This document shows positions 57,138 through 64,000 of a stretch of DNA of 64,000 nt, one piece after another. Below the pieces are notes generated by a model. The model worked only from the letters and a program-made list of their open reading frames with translations, made no database searches and was not told the DNA's origin. Where the stretch lies: assembly GCA_964544885.1 (NCBI GenBank), contig CAZJDX010000016.1:13296-77295 (forward strand), in the 5' to 3' direction. The translations under genes and the position numbers were made by a program. Position 1 is the first letter of the stretch; each line of letters opens with the position of its first letter. This DNA is from QQVM01 sp964544885 (GTDB taxonomy: Bacteria > Bacteroidota > Bacteroidia > AKYH767-A > 2013-40CM-41-45).

Positions 57138-59789
57138 ATGGAAATAGTAGACATCAGAGTTATGCGAGGGCCAAATTACTGGTCGATCAGGAGGCACAAA
57201 CTCGTCGTAATGAAACTGGATATCCGGGAAATGGAGGAGTTGCCATCCAATAAGATCCCGGGTTTTTCCGAAAGGATGGAAAAGATGTTTCCTTCCATGT
57301 TTTCCCATGAATGTTCTGAAGGACATCCCGGAGGATTTTTTAAGCGTGTGAAAGAAGGTACATGGATGGGGCATGTGGTTGAGCATATTGCTCTTGAGAT
57401 TCAGACCCTTGCCGGTATGGACTGTGGATTTGGGAGGACACGGAGTACGGGACAGCACGGCGTTTATAATGTTGTCTTTAATTATGCGGAAGAAAAGGTA
57501 GGCATTTATGCCGCCAAGGCTGCAGTGCGAATTACCGAAGCTTTAATCAAGGGAGAAGAGTATGATCTTTCCGGAGACATTCAGGCTATGAGAGAGATCA
57601 GAGAGGATGAACGGCTCGGACCTTCAACAGGTTCCATTGTGGAAGAGGCGATCAAAAGAAAAATTCCATGGATACGGCTGAATCGTCATTCACTTGTTCA
57701 GCTGGGATATGGAATTAATCAAAAGAGGATTCAGGCAACGGTTGCCAGTACCACCAGCAGCATAGCGGTGGAAATAGCCTGTGATAAGGAGGAAACAAAA
57801 AACCTGCTGGAAGCGGCATCGGTACCGGTACCAAGAGGTCGCGTTGTTTATGATGAAGAAGATCTGGATATAGCCATTCGCAGGATTGGGTTTCCTATCG
57901 TCATTAAACCGGTAGGCGGTAACCATGGCCGCGGTGCAACGATTAATATTCTCAACAGGGAAGACGCGATTACCGCTCTTGCAGCAGCGAAGAAAATCTC
58001 AAGAGGTGTTATTGTCGAAAAATTCATAACAGGTTATGACCATCGCCTGCTGGTGATTAATTATCAGTTTGTAGCTGCCGCAAGAAGGACACCGGCAATG
58101 GTTACAGGGGATGGAAAACACAGTATAGGTCAGCTGATCGAAAAGGTGAATCTTGATCCGAGACGAGGCTACGGCCATGAGAAAGTTCTGACATCAATAA
58201 AAGTTGATGATATGACTCTCACCATGCTGGAGGAAAAGAACATGAGTATAGATTCCGTACCAGCACCCGGCGAAATTGTGTACCTGAAGCGGACAGCTAA
58301 TTTAAGTACCGGCGGCACTTCAACAGATGTAACTGACATTGTCCATCCGTACAATGTTTTTATGGCCGAACGTATAGCACGCATCATCGGATTGGATATT
58401 TGCGGAATTGATATCATGACTCCGGATATCCGGCTTCCTCTTCACGAAAATGGGGGAGCGGTACTTGAGGTGAATGCCGGTCCGGGTTTCAGAATGCATA
58501 TTGCACCTGCTGACGGATTGCCCCGTAATGTGGCGGAACCGGTCATGGATATGTTGTATCCTCCCGGCAGTACATCACGGATTCCGATCATTGCTGTTTC
58601 AGGTACCAATGGGAAAACCACCACCACAAGACTGATTGCGCATATGGTCAAAACTGTTGGATACAAAGTCGGGTTTACTACTACCGATGGAATATACATT
58701 CAAAACAGAATGGTTGAACAGGGGGACTGTACAGGGCCTGTAAGTGCGGAATTCGTCTTGAAAGACCCTACCGTAAATTTCGCCGTGCTGGAATGCGCAA
58801 GGGGTGGTATCTTAAAAGCCGGTCTTGGCTTTCATAATTGTGATGTTGGAATTGTGACGAATGTCGCCGCAGATCATCTGGGATTAAAAGACATAAATAC
58901 CGTAGAGGAAATGGCGCGGGTGAAAAGTGTCGTACCTGAAAGTGTCTTACCTGATGGATATGCTATCCTGAATGCTGATGATGATCTCGTCTTTGATATG
59001 AGAAAGAATATCACCAGCAGAATCGCCTTGTTCAGTCTGGATGAAAATAATCCAAGAATAGTAAAGCATTGCGAGAATGGGGGAATTGCAGCTATTGTTG
59101 AAAACGGATACATAACTATTTGTAAAGGTACCTGGAAAATTCGCGTTGATAAAGTCTTGAATATTCCCTTGACCATTTCAGGTAAGGCTGTCTTTATGAT
59201 ACAGAATATTCTTCCGGCCGTGTTGGCAGGATTCGTACAGGGATTCAAGCTGGAAGATATGCGGCTGGCGCTTGAAACGTTCATCCCGTCTCCAACTCAG
59301 ACTCCGGGAAGGATGAATATCTTCCAGTTTAAGAATTTTGATGTGATGGTTGATTACGCTCATAATCCTGCAGGATTTCAAGCATTGGCAAGGTTCCATG
59401 ACAAACTGGATTCAAAGCCGAAGGTGGGTATCATTGCCGGTGTTGGCGACAGAAGAGATGAGGATATTATTCAGCTTGGTTCGGTCGCGGCCCAGATGTT
59501 TGATGAGATCATCATTCGCCAGGATAAAAATCTCAGAGGACGTTCAGAGCAGGAAATAATTGACCTCATGATGAAAGGTATCCTGGATGAAAATGACAAG
59601 AAAAAGGTTACCGTCATTCCAAAAGAATCAGAAGCGATTGACTATGCAATAAAGAATGCAAGAAAAGGTTCGTTCATTACCATTTGTTCTGATGTGATCC
59701 CGGATGCTTTGGAGCAGATTATGAAATACAAAGAAGAGGAAGATCATTTTGAAATACAAAAGGAAGACATACCACATCCGGTAGCCTAA
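57138..59789 (+). CDS. cphA: Cyanophycin synthetase
   Basis: 883-aa enzyme that builds cyanophycin by alternately adding Asp to the backbone and Arg to each Asp side chain, using ATP. N-terminal domain about 1-160 (MEIVDIRVMRGPNYWSIRRH; GTWMGHVVEHIALEIQTLAG). ATP-grasp domain about 165-480 (VPVPRGRVVYDEEDLD; FPIVIKPVGGNHGRGATINI; LEVNAGPGFRMH) for Asp addition. Mur-ligase-like domain about 485-870 with P-loop GTNGKTTTTR at 489 and MVDYAHNPAGF for Arg addition. All signatures and the length fit CphA1. The upstream giant gene ends in hairpins and a terminator lies just after cphA, so cphA is likely its own unit. Cyanophycinase is 12 kb to the left. Confidence 0.95.
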   Translation: MEIVDIRVMRGPNYWSIRRHKLVVMKLDIREMEELPSNKIPGFSERMEKMFPSMFSHECSEGHPGGFFKRVKEGTWMGHVVEHIALEIQTLAGMDCGFGRTRSTGQHGVYNVVFNYAEEKVGIYAAKAAVRITEALIKGEEYDLSGDIQAMREIREDERLGPSTGSIVEEAIKRKIPWIRLNRHSLVQLGYGINQKRIQATVASTTSSIAVEIACDKEETKNLLEAASVPVPRGRVVYDEEDLDIAIRRIGFPIVIKPVGGNHGRGATINILNREDAITALAAAKKISRGVIVEKFITGYDHRLLVINYQFVAAARRTPAMVTGDGKHSIGQLIEKVNLDPRRGYGHEKVLTSIKVDDMTLTMLEEKNMSIDSVPAPGEIVYLKRTANLSTGGTSTDVTDIVHPYNVFMAERIARIIGLDICGIDIMTPDIRLPLHENGGAVLEVNAGPGFRMHIAPADGLPRNVAEPVMDMLYPPGSTSRIPIIAVSGTNGKTTTTRLIAHMVKTVGYKVGFTTTDGIYIQNRMVEQGDCTGPVSAEFVLKDPTVNFAVLECARGGILKAGLGFHNCDVGIVTNVAADHLGLKDINTVEEMARVKSVVPESVLPDGYAILNADDDLVFDMRKNITSRIALFSLDENNPRIVKHCENGGIAAIVENGYITICKGTWKIRVDKVLNIPLTISGKAVFMIQNILPAVLAGFVQGFKLEDMRLALETFIPSPTQTPGRMNIFQFKNFDVMVDYAHNPAGFQALARFHDKLDSKPKVGIIAGVGDRRDEDIIQLGSVAAQMFDEIIIRQDKNLRGRSEQEIIDLMMKGILDENDKKKVTVIPKESEAIDYAIKNARKGSFITICSDVIPDALEQIMKYKEEEDHFEIQKEDIPHPVA

Positions 59790-59809
59790 TGCATACTTTA
59801 CCTGATTTA

Positions 59810-59839
59810 AACCCCGGCTTGATAAGACCGGGGTTTTTT
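59810..59839 (+). terminator. Intrinsic terminator of cphA
   Basis: Eight-bp GC-rich stem AACCCCGG/CCGGGGTT with a 10-nt loop and a T-run, starting 20 bp after the cphA stop codon. Confidence 0.9.
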
Positions 59840-59959
59840 ATTACAGTTCAATTTGATCAAAAATAGCCGATTTGCCTTGGTTAATGCGCTATTCTTGTTA
59901 AAAGTGGAACTTTTTTTTCGATCATTTAGTAAAAGCTACTTAAATCTTACAGCTTTTGT

Positions 59960-62900
59960 ATGAATGTAAATCGTACAAAAGCCTTGGTTTCCATTAAGCC
60001 CATTACCATGAAACTGATTTTACGCAGGCTGATCCTTATCATATCCCTTGCCTCTACCATTGGCATTATGCCCAGAATTGCATTTGCCACCCACCTGGCG
60101 GGTTCAGATATTTCCTACACCTGCCTTGGTGGTAATACTTACAGAGTGGAACTTACTTTTTACCGGGACTGTGCGGGATCACCAGCCCCATTAGGTGTAG
60201 GAATTGAGTTTCGTTCAGCAAGTTGCGGACAATATTTTACAGATACACTGCTTCAGGTCATCGGAACAGGAGGGGAGATCACTTATCCCTGTCCCACTCA
60301 GATTACTTCCTGTGAAGACACGAATTCTTCTGTTCCTGGAATACAGCAGTACAAGTTCTCCGGTATTGTAACACTTCCCATGCAATGTTCAGACTGGATT
60401 ATTTCCTGGTCATACTGCTGCAGGAATTGCGACATCACCACCATGGTACAACAAAGTCCCTGTATTACCGGTTCGAATCCCGGTATGTATATACAGGCAA
60501 CTCTTGATAATCTCAACTTTTCCTGTAACTCATCTCCCAGATTTACAAATATCCCGGTAAGCTTTGTCTGCCTTGGACAGAATTTTACTTTTAATCATGG
60601 AGTGACCGATCCGGACGGTGACTCGCTGGTTTATTCATTGGTCAATCCCATGATGAATGCAAGTGATTCCATTCCATTCATCTCTGGTTATTCGGCAACC
60701 AATCCTATAACTTCAGTACCCGCTCTTTCCATAAATTTTTCCACTGGTGACATTAACATGACACCGACCCAGGTCGAAGTCGGCGTATTGTCCGTTCTTG
60801 TTCAGGAGTATCGTAACGGTGTAATGGTTGGCAGTGTAATAAGAGATATGGAAGTGTACGTACGACTATGCTCCAATAACCTTCCGACAGAAAGCGGAAT
60901 CAATGGAACTAATATCAGGGATACAACTATTTGTCCGGGTACATCAATTTGTTTTGATATTTTCTCGGATGATGTGGACAGCGGACAGATAGTTACCATG
61001 ACCTGGAATCAGGGTATAGCCGGTGCTACGTTCAATGTCAGCGGTTTTCCACATCCAACAGGGACCTTCTGCTGGACGGCGCCATCTGTCATCGCAGGAA
61101 CACAGGTGTATTCATTTATTGTTACCGTCAGGGATGACGCTTGTCCAAACAGTGGTTTTCAGACATTTTCATATAATATAACTGTTAGTTCTCCGATCGC
61201 CTCTGTGAATGTTAGTCCCATTGTCTGTAATGGTGACACTAACGGAAGTGCAACTGTAGTGGTTCCTAATCCGGGAGGTTCCTATACCTACGCGTGGACT
61301 CCGGGAGGTCAAACAACACAGTCAATCTCCGGGCAGGGTCCGGGTACGGATACAGTGATTGTCACGGATCTGCTCTCAGGATGCGTAGCCATGCAAGTAG
61401 TACAGTTTACGGATCCGCCGGTGCTGAATGTAATTAGCGGAATTATCAATCAGGCTTGTGCGGGTACCAATAGTGGTATCGCCTATGCAAGTGGTACCGG
61501 CGGCGTTCCCGGATACCAGTACTCCTGGAATACGACACCGCCGGTGTTAAATGATACGGTTTCAAATCTGGCTCCGGGCATTTATACTGTTGTCGTCACG
61601 GACGCGAATGGCTGCACCGTCTCGGATTCTGTCAGTATTAATCCGTCCGCATCCGCTATTGTAGTGACCATTGATACGGTGAGTGGCATGCTGGTGTGTC
61701 CGGGCGATAACACAGGCTTCGCATCCGTCTCTGCAAGTGGTGGCATACCGGGATACACCTACAGTTGGAACACAGTGCCAGTCCGTACCGGACCGTCAAT
61801 TGACAGTTTGGTTGCAGGCGTTTATATCGTAACCGTTACAGACAGCACCGGTTGTATTGGTGTAGATTCGGTCACCATTACTCAGCCTCCGGTCTTTGTT
61901 CTTTCAGGCTCATCGACTCCGGCTACCTGTAATCTTTCTGACGGAAGTGTCAGTGTATCAGTTACAGGTGGAACTCCATTCGGATTCGGCTATCGCTACC
62001 TCTGGGATGTACTGGGAGACACCACTACAACAGTTAATAATCTTCCGGCAGGTATCTATACGGTAACCATCACGGATTCCAATGGTTGTACTGAAACGCA
62101 AACCATTACTTTATCCAATACAGGAATACCTGCACCGAATGCTTTCGCCCTGCAAAATGTAACTTGTCACGGTGACACAAATGGAATAGCCGTCGTTCAA
62201 AGCCAGGGAGGTACACCACCTTTCACCTTTCTGTGGAATACCCCTCAGGCTCATACAACGGATACGGTCATTGACCTGTCGCCGGGAATTTACATAGTAA
62301 GTATTGAAGATTCCCTTGGCTGTATAGCTTTTGATACCGTACAGATTTTCGAACCGGACGCTTTCAGCATTACCATCCTCTCTTCGAACGCGAACTGCGC
62401 GGGTGACAGTAGCGGAATCGCATCCGCACAGCTTATAACCGGTGGTACACAACCGTATTCCTATCTGTGGTCCCCCATGGGAGGCACCGGAACCACAGCG
62501 ACCGGACTCCCTGCGGGTTCCTACACATTTTACCTTTCCGATGCGAATGGCTGTTCTGACTCTGCCATTGTGCTGATATCCGAACCAACTCCAATAGTGA
62601 TGACAGTCAACAGCATCGTGGAACCTTCGTGTTATGGAAGTAATGATGGTTCAATTGATGTATCGGTTTCAGGTGGTGTAAGCGGATATAACTATTTCTG
62701 GAATCCGGGAGGTGCTACCACACAAGATCTTAGTAATATAGATGCCGGCATATATGTGCTGACCATCACAGACAATATCAACTGTGTGGAGCAGTTCACC
62801 GTAAATGTAAATCAGCCACCTCCGGTCAATGTTATTGCCGGACCTGACACAGCGATTTGTTCCGGTTCAACAATTCAATTATCAGCTCAATTACTATCCG

Positions 62901-63844
62901 GACAAAGCGGTGTGTGGTCATCAAACAGCGGTGTGATATTTACAGATCCATCCGATCCGCAAACTATCGCCAATAATATTCAATCAGGATATAATGAACT
63001 GACATGGACGGTAACGGATATTGGAGGTTGTACCGGTTCTGCCAGTATGCTGATCTTCAATTATACAACTATCTCTGTTAATGCCGGTTCAGATACTTCC
63101 TATTGCGGACTTAACAGTATTCAGCTCAATGCAACCAGTTTTAGCGGGTTCAGCGGATTCTGGACTTCTTCCGGTTTTTCAACCTTCAACAATGATTCAA
63201 TCGCCAATGCCATTGCCACACAGATTGATTATGGTACTGACACACTGGTGTGGACGATCATGAACGCGGCTTGTGTCACTTCTGACTCCAGACTCGTAAC
63301 AACCTTCCAGCAACCCACAGCTGATGCCGGCGATCATGAACTGATCTGCATTCCGCGCGCCTTGCTTGAAGCACGGGGTCTTACATTCGGTTCAGGCGTA
63401 TGGTCTGTCCAGTTTCCCGGACAGGCTTACATCGCTGATCCGGCCTCATCGGTCACCAATGTGGATTCATTATCGCCGGGCAGGACCATCTTTCTCTGGA
63501 CTGTTGTGAATGGAGTTTGTTCGGCGAGCGATACGGTATCGGTCGATTACGATAACCTCTGTAACCTGGAGTTGCCTGATGCCTTCTCTCCAAACGGAGA
63601 TGGCTTTAATGACGGTTATGTCATCCAGGGACTGGAAGGCTATCCACTGAATATGTTCAGAGTATTTAACCGATGGGGAAATGAAGTGTATTCAAAAGAG
63701 AATTATGTGAATGGAGAGTGGACAGGAAAGAATAAGGACGGTGAAGATCTTCCTGAAGGAACCTACTTCGTAATTCTTGAAGTCGCCGAACAGGGACAGA
63801 AGAAAAATTCCTTCGTTGATCTGCGCAGGTATGTGAAACAATAA
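59960..63844 (+). CDS. SprB-repeat adhesin with T9SS type B (CHU_C) sorting domain
   Basis: 1294-aa predicted surface protein. A signal peptide follows a short leader (MKLILRRLILIISLASTIG); the ATG at 60008 is as likely a start as 59960. Residues ~45-310 form the 'ATHLAGSDISYTCLGGNTYR' N-terminal domain frequent in Bacteroidota adhesins. A cadherin-like region follows (SGQIVTMTWNQGIAGATFNV). About six SprB-type repeats at ~415-955 share the pattern 'C.GD.NG.A...GG..PY.Y.W....T..I..L..G.Y.V...D..GC'. Ig-like segments follow, and a gliding-motility type B sorting domain begins near 1205 (LPDAFSPNGDGFND; FRVFNRWGNEVYS). It is likely involved in adhesion or gliding. A PorP/SprF gene starts 47 bp downstream, the usual partner arrangement for type B cargo. 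Confidence 0.92.
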   Translation: MNVNRTKALVSIKPITMKLILRRLILIISLASTIGIMPRIAFATHLAGSDISYTCLGGNTYRVELTFYRDCAGSPAPLGVGIEFRSASCGQYFTDTLLQVIGTGGEITYPCPTQITSCEDTNSSVPGIQQYKFSGIVTLPMQCSDWIISWSYCCRNCDITTMVQQSPCITGSNPGMYIQATLDNLNFSCNSSPRFTNIPVSFVCLGQNFTFNHGVTDPDGDSLVYSLVNPMMNASDSIPFISGYSATNPITSVPALSINFSTGDINMTPTQVEVGVLSVLVQEYRNGVMVGSVIRDMEVYVRLCSNNLPTESGINGTNIRDTTICPGTSICFDIFSDDVDSGQIVTMTWNQGIAGATFNVSGFPHPTGTFCWTAPSVIAGTQVYSFIVTVRDDACPNSGFQTFSYNITVSSPIASVNVSPIVCNGDTNGSATVVVPNPGGSYTYAWTPGGQTTQSISGQGPGTDTVIVTDLLSGCVAMQVVQFTDPPVLNVISGIINQACAGTNSGIAYASGTGGVPGYQYSWNTTPPVLNDTVSNLAPGIYTVVVTDANGCTVSDSVSINPSASAIVVTIDTVSGMLVCPGDNTGFASVSASGGIPGYTYSWNTVPVRTGPSIDSLVAGVYIVTVTDSTGCIGVDSVTITQPPVFVLSGSSTPATCNLSDGSVSVSVTGGTPFGFGYRYLWDVLGDTTTTVNNLPAGIYTVTITDSNGCTETQTITLSNTGIPAPNAFALQNVTCHGDTNGIAVVQSQGGTPPFTFLWNTPQAHTTDTVIDLSPGIYIVSIEDSLGCIAFDTVQIFEPDAFSITILSSNANCAGDSSGIASAQLITGGTQPYSYLWSPMGGTGTTATGLPAGSYTFYLSDANGCSDSAIVLISEPTPIVMTVNSIVEPSCYGSNDGSIDVSVSGGVSGYNYFWNPGGATTQDLSNIDAGIYVLTITDNINCVEQFTVNVNQPPPVNVIAGPDTAICSGSTIQLSAQLLSGQSGVWSSNSGVIFTDPSDPQTIANNIQSGYNELTWTVTDIGGCTGSASMLIFNYTTISVNAGSDTSYCGLNSIQLNATSFSGFSGFWTSSGFSTFNNDSIANAIATQIDYGTDTLVWTIMNAACVTSDSRLVTTFQQPTADAGDHELICIPRALLEARGLTFGSGVWSVQFPGQAYIADPASSVTNVDSLSPGRTIFLWTVVNGVCSASDTVSVDYDNLCNLELPDAFSPNGDGFNDGYVIQGLEGYPLNMFRVFNRWGNEVYSKENYVNGEWTGKNKDGEDLPEGTYFVILEVAEQGQKKNSFVDLRRYVKQ

Positions 63845-63891
63845 ACAAGCAAGAAAAAATTAGTAATCATATTTTCAATTTAATTATTTCC

Positions 63892-64000
63892 ATGAGACGA
63901 TCCCTCACGATTCTATTAACGCTGATCAGTATGCAGGCCATTTCGCAGCAGGATCTGCAGGTCAGCCAGTACATGTTCAATCATCTGTTGCTGAACCCGG
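63892..64000 (+). CDS. PorP/SprF family T9SS membrane protein, 3' end outside window
   Basis: The visible 36 codons encode a signal peptide (MRRSLTILLTLISMQAISQ) followed by QDLQVSQYMFNHLLLNP, the start of mature PorP/SprF proteins (pattern QDPQ.SQYMFN...NPA). These outer-membrane proteins handle surface delivery or retention of type B T9SS cargo, as SprF does for SprB in Flavobacterium. It follows its probable cargo gene by 47 bp. Only the beginning is present, but the signature is specific. Confidence 0.88.
   Translation, partial: MRRSLTILLTLISMQAISQQDLQVSQYMFNHLLLNP

Overview
This 64 kb window comes from the chromosome of a member of the Bacteroidota, most likely an environmental lineage near Chitinophagales, Saprospirales or Sphingobacteriales; I cannot fix the order. 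Three things point there. Nine predicted secreted proteins end in type IX secretion system (T9SS) sorting domains: seven of the type A 'YPNP...GxYxxxI' kind and two of the type B 'gliding motility-associated' kind. A PorP/SprF gene begins at the right edge. A promoter of the Bacteroidota form TTTG-N19-TAnnTTTG precedes rpmH. There are no tRNA or rRNA genes, CRISPR arrays, insertion sequences or recognisable phage genes, and GC looks moderate and even.

Left part (1-31 kb). An L,D-transpeptidase cut by the window edge is followed by valS, a PF10023-type zinc aminopeptidase and a small HEAT protein. A very large T9SS CotH/lamin-tail protein is convergent with these. Next come a fused B12-dependent acyl-CoA mutase (IcmF type) and PEP synthase. 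A minus-strand group holds a heme/copper-monooxygenase T9SS protein, a YjbR protein, an AlkD-like DNA glycosylase and a type B sorting-domain protein. After a T9SS protein of unknown function come a CtlX-type guanidino hydrolase, a small membrane protein and a T9SS PQQ-type sugar dehydrogenase. The minus-strand pair tgt-lptG is followed by a plus-strand run: family 2 glycosyltransferase, ECF sigma factor, rsmG, SdpI-like protein and rpmH.

Middle part (31-44 kb). A TTG-started alpha/beta hydrolase is convergent with rpmH. carB (without the usual C-terminal allosteric domain) and a DUF4834 protein follow, then a small T9SS protein on the minus strand. A tight plus-strand operon, YfhO-like membrane protein / glycosyltransferase / asparagine synthase, looks like a cell-surface polysaccharide module. 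It is followed by a T9SS gene interrupted by one in-frame TGA.

Right part (44-64 kb). Cyanophycinase (minus) and cyanophycin synthetase (plus) point away from each other and are separated by one giant, cysteine-rich T9SS adhesin gene of about 11.5 kb. That gene contains tandem 501/516-nt coding repeats, two of them identical by eye, and a 100-N scaffold gap inside the repeats. It appears as two reading frames only because the 100 Ns are the wrong length. A second large adhesin with SprB-type repeats and a type B sorting domain is followed directly by a PorP/SprF gene.

Themes: (1) a heavy investment in T9SS-exported surface proteins; (2) a nitrogen-storage theme (cyanophycin synthesis and degradation, with a guanidino hydrolase elsewhere in the window); (3) otherwise housekeeping functions. 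I found no convincing new defence or biosynthetic system. The most unusual items are the repeat-rich cysteine adhesin between the two cyanophycin genes, the Tgt without zinc ligands, the IcmF active-site substitution and the single-stop T9SS gene.
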